From the NCBI GenBank assembly GCA_938028175.1, contig CALJAE010000057.1:1-8885 (forward strand): 8,885 nt of DNA, read 5' to 3'. Both the position numbers and the translations under genes were made by a program. Below the pieces are notes generated by a model. The model searched no databases, was not told the origin of the DNA, and saw only the letters and a list, made by a program, of their open reading frames with translations. Shown in pieces: positions 1 to 7,092 of the stretch (positions are counted from its first letter, which is position 1; each line of letters begins with the position of its first letter). Source of the DNA: an uncultured Acidimicrobiales bacterium. Its GTDB lineage: Bacteria > Actinomycetota > Acidimicrobiia > Acidimicrobiales > SZUA-35.

Positions 1-200
1 ACTCGTCGACAACCTCATCGTCATCATCCTCGTACTCCTCATCGTCGCCTTCCCACTCTTCATCTTCATCTTCATCTTCATCAACTACAACAAGATCTTC
101 ATCTTCTTCGTCTTCGTCTTCTTCGTCATACTCGTCGACAACCTCATCGTCATCATCCTCGTACTCCTCATCGTCCTCGTCCCACTCTTCATCTTCATCT
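1..200 (-). repeat. 129-bp imperfect tandem repeat coding the acidic FtsK tail
   Basis: Bases 1–71 match 130–200 at 68 of 71 positions with an offset of exactly 129 bp (43 codons), including 46 identical bases at the start. The copies then diverge by a 12-bp length difference: ttcatc occurs four times in a row at 59–82 but only twice at 188–199, which is the mark of replication slippage. Each unit encodes a Trp followed by a run such as DDEEYEDDDDEVVDE. The left copy is cut by the window edge, so the copy number is unknown. All length changes are multiples of three, so the reading frame is kept. Confidence 0.9.
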
Positions 201-2833
201 ACAACCTCAAGGTCATCTGCTTCGATAATCTCTATCTCATCGGCTTCGACCGGGGCTGGACGTACATCTTCGAGATCTACAATTTCGATTTCATCAGTGT
301 CTTGCGTTTCTTCAACAACTTCAATGCCTGGTTTGGCCGCCACGGTCTGTGCGCCGAGCCCGACTGGTTCAGGGTTTGCAATATCGGCCAAGGTCTTGCG
401 TCGCTCACGGTGTTCCGGCATGATTGGCTGCGCCGCTGAAGCCGTATTGGCTCTTGAACCGACTGAGTTAGTCTTAGCTCTTGGGTTAGGGGCTGTAATC
501 GTAATTTGATCTGTTTCTGGCTCTTCGCCCACGCCAAGCGCACCTGATGAAAGTTGCTCTTGTGTGATCAATACTTCTCTAGCTTTAGAACCAATTGACG
601 GTCCGACAATGCCACGTTCTTCAAGGAGGTCCATTAATCGTCCAGCTCGAGCAAAGCCGACCCGAAGCTTACGCTGCAACATTGATGTTGATCCAAGTTG
701 AGATCCAACTACAAGTTCGATTGCTTTGACTAGCAACTCATCGTCATCTGCGTTGCCTGTGGTTCCACCTGGGATGCCTCCGGCAGCGCCTTTCTCCTTC
801 GTCTCGCCGACAACCCGAGAGTCATAGACTAGCTCTGGCGCTTGCTCTGCCCAGAACTCGACAACGGATGATACTTCTTCTTCTGTGACCCATGCACCCT
901 GATAACGAGTGGCGGTTGCTGTTCTACCATCTGACAACAATGCGTCCCCTCGGCCGACAAGTCGCTCAGCGCCTGCCTGATCCAAGATCACACGACTATC
1001 GGTAAGACTCGAAACTGCGAAGGCCAGTCGGGCAGGTATGTTCGCTTTAATCAGACCAGTAATTACGTTTGTCGATGGGCGCTGTGTGGCGATGATCAGG
1101 TGGATGCCAACCGCACGTGCCTTCTGAGCGATACGACAGATTGACTCTTCTACGTCGCGAGCCGCAACCATCATCAAGTCAGCAAGCTCATCTAGAACCA
1201 CGAGAACATAACCCATTCTCGCAGGCTCAGTAATTTCGCCATCGGGACCATATCCACTCTCGACACGATCGTCATCAACGGCCTTGTTGTAGCTAGTCAG
1301 ATCCCTGTAGCCATGCTCGTGGAGGATGTCGTAGCGACGTTCCATCTCTCGTACTGCCCAACTCAATGCATTAGCTGCCTTTTTCGGATCTGTCACTACG
1401 TCGGTAAGAAGATGTGGCAGCCCTCGGTACTGGGTCAGCTCAACTCTTTTAGGGTCAATAAGAATTAAGCGGACCTCTTCTGGCGTTGAACGCATGAGGA
1501 TTGATGTAAGCAAAGTATTGATGCAGCTTGATTTACCGGAACCGGTTTGGCCTGCAACTAACAGGTGAGGCATCTCAGCTAGGTTCGCCATTACCGTTCG
1601 GCCATTAATGTCACGGCCAAGCGTTACCTCTAGAGGATGTGTTGCATTAGACGCTTCTTCTGAAACAAGAAGGTCACCAACGGTCACGATCTGTCGCCTT
1701 ACGTTCGGCACTTCTACACCAATAGCTTGCTTGCCTGGGATTGGCGCCAGAATGCGAACATCAGGTGTTGCCATGGCATAGGCAATGTCTTTACTGAGCG
1801 AGGTAACTCGAGAAACTTTGACACCCGGCCCAAGTTCTAACTCGAAGCGGCTAACTGTTGGACCTACAACGACTCCAACGAGACGAGTCTCGACGCCGTG
1901 CTCAGCAAGAGCGTGTTCTAGCTGACGACCCGTTGCTTCAACCGATGCGGTATCTACTTCTTGTAGCTCGGTTCGATCAAGTGTTTCCATATTTGGCAAA
2001 CGCCAAGAACCGGAAGCTGGCTGGAGTCTCGCAGCACTGATAGCAGAAGGTGCAACTGAGGGCTGTGGCACTTCAATTACTGGCTCAATTTCTGAATCCC
2101 AGTCAGAAACTTCAGCCATAGCATCGGGTTTGCGTAGATCTATATAGTCTTCGTCCTCGTCTTCATACTCTTGTTCTTCAAAGACTTTCTTATAGCGACG
2201 ACGTTGCCTTGGCTCTACTTCCTCTTCCTCTACTTCGGCGAACCCAACCCTGTCAAAGAAGTCATTAACCCACTCCCCAACTGGACGCAGGCGTTCTGCC
2301 ACAGAGTCAGCAAATTCAGAAACTGAAACAGAGGTCAACAATGTTGCCGCTATTGCGAAGAGAGTAAACGTCAGAATAAATTGGCCTGCTTCCCCAAGGT
2401 ACCGGTGCATGGTGCCACCGAAGAGCACACCTATCCAGCCGCCAGCACCCGACAGATCCTCAACTGGAGATCCCCAGAAAGGACGTCCACCAATAATGTC
2501 AATCAGCGAGAAGAATCCAACTGTGGCGCATCCCCAAGCAGCTAGTTCGCTCGGGTAAATAACTCGTTTCTTGCGACGACTTGCTCTTGTACGAAGAAGC
2601 ACCCAACCGCCAACCAATAGTGCTGGTGGAATTAACAGTCTTCCTAATCCAAAGAAACGACCGGTGAAGTTGTCTAGAAAGTTACCTAGCCCGCCGGTTG
2701 CGTTCGTATAGGTTGCGATCCCAAGGATAAGTCCGAGACACAGGAGTACTAGAGCGCCTACTTCACGGTTTTCTTGCCTTACCTGCGCTTTAGTCCCCCG
2801 ACCACGTGCGAACGAACGCCAAGATGCTGTCAC
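1..2833 (-). CDS. ftsK: DNA translocase FtsK/SpoIIIE family, with long acidic C-terminal tail (partial, stop lies beyond window)
   Basis: This is a membrane-anchored, ATP-driven double-stranded DNA pump that clears and sorts chromosomes at the division septum. The frame is open for 944 codons and leaves the window without a stop. Hydrophobic segments lie near residues 26–44, 62–80, 98–117, 125–140 and 146–167. An acidic linker with a basic RRRYKK patch follows at about 200–231. The alpha part of the motor starts near 295. Walker A reads AGQTGSGKSS (K434) and Walker B reads VVLDELADLMM (545–555). The winged-helix gamma domain spans about 696–756, with FARAGRLMDLLEERGIVGP and then GSKAREVL. FtsK proteins normally end soon after gamma. 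Here at least 188 more residues follow, and from about 838 they are mostly Asp/Glu. I chose GTG 2833 because AGAGGA lies 9 nt upstream. An in-frame GTG at 2854 would add seven residues but lacks a ribosome binding site. It is the third gene after dapA and rnj, 80 bp past the rnj stop. Confidence 0.95.
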   Translation of the reverse strand, partial: MTASWRSFARGRGTKAQVRQENREVGALVLLCLGLILGIATYTNATGGLGNFLDNFTGRFFGLGRLLIPPALLVGGWVLLRTRASRRKKRVIYPSELAAWGCATVGFFSLIDIIGGRPFWGSPVEDLSGAGGWIGVLFGGTMHRYLGEAGQFILTFTLFAIAATLLTSVSVSEFADSVAERLRPVGEWVNDFFDRVGFAEVEEEEVEPRQRRRYKKVFEEQEYEDEDEDYIDLRKPDAMAEVSDWDSEIEPVIEVPQPSVAPSAISAARLQPASGSWRLPNMETLDRTELQEVDTASVEATGRQLEHALAEHGVETRLVGVVVGPTVSRFELELGPGVKVSRVTSLSKDIAYAMATPDVRILAPIPGKQAIGVEVPNVRRQIVTVGDLLVSEEASNATHPLEVTLGRDINGRTVMANLAEMPHLLVAGQTGSGKSSCINTLLTSILMRSTPEEVRLILIDPKRVELTQYRGLPHLLTDVVTDPKKAANALSWAVREMERRYDILHEHGYRDLTSYNKAVDDDRVESGYGPDGEITEPARMGYVLVVLDELADLMMVAARDVEESICRIAQKARAVGIHLIIATQRPSTNVITGLIKANIPARLAFAVSSLTDSRVILDQAGAERLVGRGDALLSDGRTATATRYQGAWVTEEEVSSVVEFWAEQAPELVYDSRVVGETKEKGAAGGIPGGTTGNADDDELLVKAIELVVGSQLGSTSMLQRKLRVGFARAGRLMDLLEERGIVGPSIGSKAREVLITQEQLSSGALGVGEEPETDQITITAPNPRAKTNSVGSRANTASAAQPIMPEHRERRKTLADIANPEPVGLGAQTVAAKPGIEVVEETQDTDEIEIVDLEDVRPAPVEADEIEIIEADDLEVVDEDEEWDEDDEEYEDDDDEVVDEYDEEDEDEEDEDLVVVDEDEDEDEEWEGDDEEYEDDDDEVVDE

Positions 2834-2842
2834 TTTTTTGTT

Positions 2843-2848
2843 TCCTCT
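2843..2848 (-). promoter_or_regulatory. Ribosome binding site of ftsK
   Basis: On the minus strand AGAGGA stands 9 nt before GTG 2833. This site decides the start. The upstream in-frame GTG at 2854 has no comparable purine-rich motif, and a nearby ATG lies in a frame that stops after eight codons. The rest of the 80-bp gap to rnj (2834–2913) shows no convincing terminator hairpin, so read-through from rnj is likely. Confidence 0.6.
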
Positions 2849-2913
2849 AGCCACATCGCAAGATTAGTCGATTAACAGTGCCTAATTGAGCACCCAAGCT
2901 GGAATAGCGGGTC

Positions 2914-4569
2914 TTACTTGTCGGCCACGATAATTACTGGCACGACCATCGGACGAAGCCTTGTTTCGGCGTTAATGAACTTCCCAAGTGCTCTACGAGC
3001 GGCTTTTGATAGCTCATCTGCACTCTTGAAGTCTTCCCCGCTAACTGCGTTGGCTACTACTTTTACGGCACGGGCGTGCAGATCATTGGCCAAATCTCCC
3101 TTAACCCAGCCTCGAGAGACAACTTCAGGGTCCTTTTGGAGAACCAATTCTTTGTTAATTGACAAGACAACTGACACAAACCCGTCTTCGCCCAGGATCA
3201 TACGGTCAGCGAGCACTTGCTCTCCGAGATCGGTTACATCTCCAGCAACGTAAATGTATTCAGCGCTGACCGACTCCCCCTTAGCAATACCCTGGTCTGA
3301 GAGCACAACCGAGTCTCCATCGGTACAGATCAGCACATTGTCAGGTTTGGTTCCCATATCGATGGCTAGATCCTTATGCGCTGCCATATGTCGATATTCG
3401 CCGTGGACTGGTACGAAGTTTTCTGGTCTCACAACAGAGTGGAAGACTCGAAGCTCGGTCCGTTTAGCGTGACCAGTAGTGTGCACTAGCTTATGGGTTG
3501 AGTCCACAACTTCTGCACCTCTACGAACCAGGGCGTTGAGCATCTTAGTTACGCCAGTTTCGTTACCAGGAATTGGATGCGAAGACATTATGATGCAATC
3601 GTTATCTCGGATTGCCATATGGTGGCTGTCTCCATTTGCCATACGAGCTAAGGCTGACATCGACTCGCCTTGTGAACCAGTTGAGATCACACAAACATCG
3701 CTGTCGGCCAAGTTGTCGAGCTCTTCGATTGGCTTAATACGGTTTGCCGGAATACGCAGCAGCCCCATCTCTCGGGCCAGATCGATGTTTGTTTTCATCG
3801 TTCGACCAAGCGAGAGAATATAGCGGCCTTCCGCTATTGCAGCATCGGCGATCTGTTGAATGCGGTGGATATGGCTAGCGAAACAGGCAACTACAAGGCG
3901 TTTCTCTGACTTTGAAGCGATTAGAGTCTTTAAGGTCTCACCAATAGCTGACTCTGATTCTGAGTAACCGGCAGAGTCAGCGTTCGTTGAATCAGCTAGT
4001 AGCAGCCTCACTCCTTCAGATGAACTCAAGTTCCCTAATCCTGACAAGTCGGTAAGACGACCGTCGACCGGTGACATGTCGAGCTTGAAGTCGCCTGAAT
4101 GAAGTACTACACCTTGTGGAGTGTGGAACGCCGTTGCAAAACCATGAGGGACAGAGTGAGTCACTGGGAAGAACTCAAGGTCGAAAGCGCCAATCTGGAT
4201 TCTTGAGTTGTCCTCAACTGGAATGAACTCTGCTTGATCCAAAAAGTTCGACTGGCTAATACGGTTCTTTGCAAGTTCAAGGGTCAACTTAGAGCCAATG
4301 ATCTTAAGTGGCATCTCTGCCAGCAAGTATCGGAGCGCCCCAATGTGGTCTTCGTGCCCATGGGTACACACAACGCCAACGACCTTTTCTGCGTTCTGCC
4401 TTAGGTAATCAAAGTCTGGCAGCACAATGTTGACACCAGGCATTCCATCTTCTGGGAACATGATTCCACAGTCGATCAACATTATTTGGTCGTTGACCTC
4501 GACCGCGGCACAGTTGCGACCAATGTCGCCGAGGCCGCCTAGGAATGTTACTTTGACATCATTGGGCAT
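2914..4569 (-). CDS. rnj: Ribonuclease J (metallo-beta-lactamase/beta-CASP nuclease)
   Basis: Cytoplasmic zinc-dependent ribonuclease combining 5'-to-3' exonuclease and endonuclease activity in mRNA decay and rRNA maturation. The 551 residues begin with the FLGGLGDIGRN signature of the family. Metal ligands are visible in HGHEDH (H70, H72, D74, H75), at H138 in THSVPHG, and at D160 in SGDFKLD. The beta-CASP insert follows, with LLLADSTN and SSHPIPGNE (H331). VHGEYRH (H389) then returns to the lactamase fold, and a C-terminal domain finishes the protein. The length is close to the mycobacterial enzyme (558 aa), and no catalytic residue appears lost. The ATG lies only 9 nt after the dapA stop and has no good ribosome binding site of its own, so translation is probably coupled to dapA. 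Family assignment is firm; the balance of exo- and endonuclease activity cannot be read from sequence. Confidence 0.96.
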   Translation of the reverse strand: MPNDVKVTFLGGLGDIGRNCAAVEVNDQIMLIDCGIMFPEDGMPGVNIVLPDFDYLRQNAEKVVGVVCTHGHEDHIGALRYLLAEMPLKIIGSKLTLELAKNRISQSNFLDQAEFIPVEDNSRIQIGAFDLEFFPVTHSVPHGFATAFHTPQGVVLHSGDFKLDMSPVDGRLTDLSGLGNLSSSEGVRLLLADSTNADSAGYSESESAIGETLKTLIASKSEKRLVVACFASHIHRIQQIADAAIAEGRYILSLGRTMKTNIDLAREMGLLRIPANRIKPIEELDNLADSDVCVISTGSQGESMSALARMANGDSHHMAIRDNDCIIMSSHPIPGNETGVTKMLNALVRRGAEVVDSTHKLVHTTGHAKRTELRVFHSVVRPENFVPVHGEYRHMAAHKDLAIDMGTKPDNVLICTDGDSVVLSDQGIAKGESVSAEYIYVAGDVTDLGEQVLADRMILGEDGFVSVVLSINKELVLQKDPEVVSRGWVKGDLANDLHARAVKVVANAVSGEDFKSADELSKAARRALGKFINAETRLRPMVVPVIIVADK

Positions 4570-4578
4570 TAGGACAGA

Positions 4579-5463
4579 CTAGCTGCGTCCTAAGCCTGCG
4601 AGCACTGCTTTTGCATCTAACTCGATACCGTCAGGTGTTGCACCAATCGGTGGACGGGCCTCACCACAGTCAATGCCTAGGACTTTCATCATTACCTTTG
4701 ATGGAATTGGGCTTGGCGCAGCATCGGTTGACCAGTAGTCATATGAAGGCTGAAGCGCCTTATTCATCTCGATTGCCTTATCAAGTTCGCCAGCTCGGAA
4801 AGCTGCGATCATCTCTGACATTTCTTTACCAGCCCAGTGTGTTGCCACTCCGACTAGCCCAACAGCTCCGACACTCAAGAAAGGAAGTGTTAAGTCGTTG
4901 TCGCCACAGTAGATTTCGACTCTGTCGCCGAAACCAGCAACAAGGCGGCCTGTTAGTGCTGCATCACCATTGGCATCTTTGTAGGCAACAATGTTTTCAA
5001 TATCAGCCAAGCGGAACAGGACTTCTGGAGTCATAGCTTTTCCGGTACGACCTGGCACATCGTAAAGCATGATGGGCAAGTCGGTACTTGCTGCCAAGGT
5101 GCGGAAGTGCTCTTCCATACCGTGTTGCGATGGCTTGTTGTAATAAGGGGTAACAAGTAGCAAACCGTCTACACCAAGGCCAGATACCTTCTCGATATTC
5201 TGTAGCGCTACTGCTGTATTATTAGAACCTGCCCCAGCAACCACTGGAACATCGGGTACTGCTTCTCGAACTGTCTTGATGAGCTCTACTTGCTCGTCGA
5301 TCGTTATGGTTGCGCTTTCGCCTGTAGTTCCAGCAACTACAAGTCCGTCGTTTCCATTTTCTACCAGATACTTGGCAAGGTCAGCTGCCGCACCCAGATT
5401 GAGTGATCCGTCTTGGTTAAACGGTGTCACCATTGCTGTTAGTACTGTTCCGAATTTTCCCAT
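4579..5463 (-). CDS. dapA: 4-hydroxy-tetrahydrodipicolinate synthase
   Basis: This enzyme condenses pyruvate with L-aspartate-4-semialdehyde, the committed step toward diaminopimelate (for peptidoglycan) and lysine, in the cytoplasm. The 294-residue TIM barrel has the usual family length. Active-site residues align well: AGTTGES with T46 and T47, Y108 in TPYYNKP, Y134 in LYDVPGRTG, R139, and the Schiff-base lysine K162 in AYKDANGD. The start is supported by AAGGAG 7 nt before the ATG. It is the first gene of the dapA–rnj–ftsK unit and diverges from trhO across 79 bp. Confusion with other members of the N-acetylneuraminate lyase superfamily is possible in principle, but the complete DapA residue set and the conserved neighbourhood make dapA the clear choice. 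Confidence 0.95.
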   Translation of the reverse strand: MGKFGTVLTAMVTPFNQDGSLNLGAAADLAKYLVENGNDGLVVAGTTGESATITIDEQVELIKTVREAVPDVPVVAGAGSNNTAVALQNIEKVSGLGVDGLLLVTPYYNKPSQHGMEEHFRTLAASTDLPIMLYDVPGRTGKAMTPEVLFRLADIENIVAYKDANGDAALTGRLVAGFGDRVEIYCGDNDLTLPFLSVGAVGLVGVATHWAGKEMSEMIAAFRAGELDKAIEMNKALQPSYDYWSTDAAPSPIPSKVMMKVLGIDCGEARPPIGATPDGIELDAKAVLAGLGRS

Positions 5464-5470
5464 ATTGGAG

Positions 5471-5476
5471 CTCCTT
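5471..5476 (-). promoter_or_regulatory. Strong ribosome binding site of dapA
   Basis: Minus-strand AAGGAG, 7 nt before the ATG at 5463, is the clearest Shine-Dalgarno motif in the operon. It contrasts with rnj, the next gene, which has none. Confidence 0.75.
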
Positions 5477-5486
5477 GTAGGAAATC

Positions 5487-5492
5487 ATTCTA
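5487..5492 (-). promoter_or_regulatory. Candidate -10 element of the dapA operon
   Basis: TAGAAT on the minus strand matches five of six bases of TATAAT. It sits 23 nt before the dapA ATG, which would give a short leader carrying the AAGGAG site. No good -35 box is seen at 16–18 bp; the best fragment is ATGACT at a short 15-bp spacing. The call rests mainly on position in the divergent intergenic region. Confidence 0.35.
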
Positions 5493-5530
5493 CTGGTTAA
5501 GTGAGTAAGTCATTGCTTAGCCACTGCCGC

Positions 5531-5536
5531 TAGGAT
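5531..5536 (+). promoter_or_regulatory. Candidate -10 element of trhO, overlapping a weak AGGA ribosome site
   Basis: TAGGAT lies 6 nt before the trhO ATG at 5543. Read as a -10 box it would place transcription start at or near the ATG, giving a leaderless mRNA, which is common in actinobacteria. Read as a ribosome site, AGGA sits 7 nt before the ATG. Sequence alone does not separate the two readings. Confidence 0.35.
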
Positions 5537-5542
5537 TAAGTC

Positions 5543-6421
5543 ATGGCTTACACAATCGCTACGTTTTATGGCTTTTTTAGCTGGCCAGAACATGCCAAAG
5601 CTAAAGATGAGATCTATCAGATTTGTCTCGAAAATGAGGTCTGCGGAACGACCTACGTTTCACGCGAAGGCATCAACGCTACTCTCTGCGGACCCGATGA
5701 TGGTCTCCGTAAGACTCTGACCCAAATGTCAAATATGGCGTCGGTAACTTTTAATGAGCCTAAGTTCTCCTATTCGGATCAACCAGCTTTCAAACGCCTA
5801 AAGGTAAAGATCAAGCCTGAGATTGTGACGATGGGCGACAAAAGCGTTGACCCAACCCAGCGCAATGGCCAATACGTTAAACCCGGCGACTGGAATGACT
5901 TGATATCTGCAGAAGATGTCACCGTCATCGATACACGCAACAGCTACGAGTTTGAGATTGGCTCATTCGCTAATGCGACTAATCCTGAAACAGAAGTATT
6001 CAGGGACTTCCCCACTTATGTTGAGCACGAACTCGATCCGCAGACCAATAAAAAAGTTGCATTGTTTTGCACAGGCGGGATCCGCTGCGAGAAAGCGACA
6101 TCGTACTTGTTAGAACAAGGCTTCTCCGATGTTTACCATTTAGAGGGCGGAATCATAAAGTACTTAGAAGAGGTCCCGGCTTCGGAAAGCTTGTGGAACG
6201 GCGAGTGCTACGTATTCGATGACCGTGTCACAGTTACCCATGGTCTAGAGCAAGGAACGTATTCGAAGTGCACGAACTGTGGCATGCCCGCTGACCCTAA
6301 TTCAGATGAGAAGTTTGAACCAGAGATTTGCTGCTCGAAATGTGTCGACTCGGTTAGCCCAGAGCGCAGGCGACGACGCGAAATGCGCCTTAGCCAGATA
6401 CAGGCTGCTTCACAGCAATAG
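5543..6421 (+). CDS. trhO: tRNA uridine(34) hydroxylase, rhodanese-domain protein (TrhO/YceA family)
   Basis: The family installs 5-hydroxyuridine at the wobble position (U34) of tRNAs in an oxygen-dependent reaction, tuning codon reading. The 292 residues follow the family plan. The N-terminal domain at about 1–95 contains YVSREGINATLCG. A rhodanese domain at about 110–210 has VIDTRNSYEFEIG and the active loop CTGGIRCEKA, with C176 as the rhodanese cysteine plus R181 and the family-conserved C182. The C-terminal part holds paired cysteines (C243/C246 and C263, C264/C267) that could bind zinc, and ends in a basic RRRRRE stretch. It is transcribed alone, divergent from dapA. Its last 32 bp overlap the end of the opposite-strand methyltransferase gene. 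Databases often list this family only as a rhodanese-related sulfurtransferase. Confidence 0.92.
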   Translation: MAYTIATFYGFFSWPEHAKAKDEIYQICLENEVCGTTYVSREGINATLCGPDDGLRKTLTQMSNMASVTFNEPKFSYSDQPAFKRLKVKIKPEIVTMGDKSVDPTQRNGQYVKPGDWNDLISAEDVTVIDTRNSYEFEIGSFANATNPETEVFRDFPTYVEHELDPQTNKKVALFCTGGIRCEKATSYLLEQGFSDVYHLEGGIIKYLEEVPASESLWNGECYVFDDRVTVTHGLEQGTYSKCTNCGMPADPNSDEKFEPEICCSKCVDSVSPERRRRREMRLSQIQAASQQ

Positions 6422-7067
6422 TTACACCATTGCCGATCGGTAAAACCAAGTTAGTAACTCGAGTGTCATTTGACATCTTCTCGTTGAACTCAAGCATTGC
6501 AGCGAGGCGAGTATCTTCGGTGTCGGACTCTTCGACTACTTTACCCATCCACAAAGTGTCGTCGACAATAACAGCGCCGCCTGTTCTGACTAAGTCGAGA
6601 CACTTATCGAAATAGCTTTGGTAGTTATGCTTGTCTGCATCCAAGAAAACCACATCAAAGGTGCCTGTCTCCTCGGATGCGAGTAGTTCGTCAATGACTT
6701 CCATTGCCGGTTTATTCACAAAGTCAATTACCTGATCTAGTCCTGCAGCTGCAAAGACTTTCTCGAACACTTCTTGATGAGTTGCGTCTTTGTCGCATGT
6801 GATCACTTTGCCACTATCGGAAACTTGCTCAGCGGCCACTATCGCAGAACAACCTGTAAAGGTTCCTATATCTAGGACTTTGCGTGCACCGACGAGCTGA
6901 CAAACAACCCTGATAGCTCCAGCAGCATCATGACTAGTACGCATACGAGAATTTGGAAGTGTGTCCGCATAGTCAGCTAGCTCGTTAAACGCAGACGACA
7001 TTGGAGTCATCGTCTCGACCCGGTAGTTATATAGCTCTTCAGAGTATTTGGTGATCTGGTTTCCCAC
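6390..7067 (-). CDS. Cation-dependent SAM O-methyltransferase, caffeoyl-CoA type (Methyltransf_3)
   Basis: Predicted soluble class I methyltransferase that moves a methyl group from S-adenosylmethionine to a hydroxyl, typically of a catechol-like or small phenolic acceptor; the true acceptor is unknown. The 225 residues show the family markers: SAM loop VLDIGTFTGCSA (64–75), VITCDKD, FLDADKHNY with metal ligand D143, VIVDDTLWMGKV with D169 and D170, and the closing strand LPIGNGVTIAVK. The usual third metal ligand is Asn in a DN pair; here the pair is DD. The start is GTG 7067, because a TAG lies in frame two codons upstream and the N-terminus aligns over its whole length with the family. Only a weak AGG precedes it. 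It follows the glycosyltransferase by 25 bp on the same strand, so the two are probably cotranscribed. Its stop lies inside the 3' end of trhO. Confidence 0.88.
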   Translation of the reverse strand: MGNQITKYSEELYNYRVETMTPMSSAFNELADYADTLPNSRMRTSHDAAGAIRVVCQLVGARKVLDIGTFTGCSAIVAAEQVSDSGKVITCDKDATHQEVFEKVFAAAGLDQVIDFVNKPAMEVIDELLASEETGTFDVVFLDADKHNYQSYFDKCLDLVRTGGAVIVDDTLWMGKVVEESDTEDTRLAAMLEFNEKMSNDTRVTNLVLPIGNGVTIAVKQPVSG

Positions 7068-7092
7068 TGCCTACGTAGTGTAGACATCGGAT

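Noticed and set aside
1..250. CRISPR-like or satellite repeat array
   Set aside because: The repeats keep codon phase within ftsK, lack spacers of constant length, and encode Asp/Glu runs, so they are coding low-complexity sequence.
277..543. Minus-strand open frame of 88 codons
   Set aside because: It lies out of frame inside ftsK just after the gamma domain, and its peptide has no family features; the ftsK frame is continuous here.
2834..2854. Upstream GTG start for ftsK at 2854
   Set aside because: No ribosome site precedes it, whereas GTG 2833 has AGAGGA at 9 nt; it remains a minor alternative.
2918..3823. Three plus-strand open frames opposite rnj
   Set aside because: They are antisense to a complete RNase J with intact catalytic motifs and have Ser/Thr-rich shadow composition and no ribosome sites.
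4611..5036. Plus-strand 141-codon open frame opposite dapA
   Set aside because: It is antisense to a complete DapA with all active-site residues; the peptide is Leu/Arg/Gln-rich shadow sequence.
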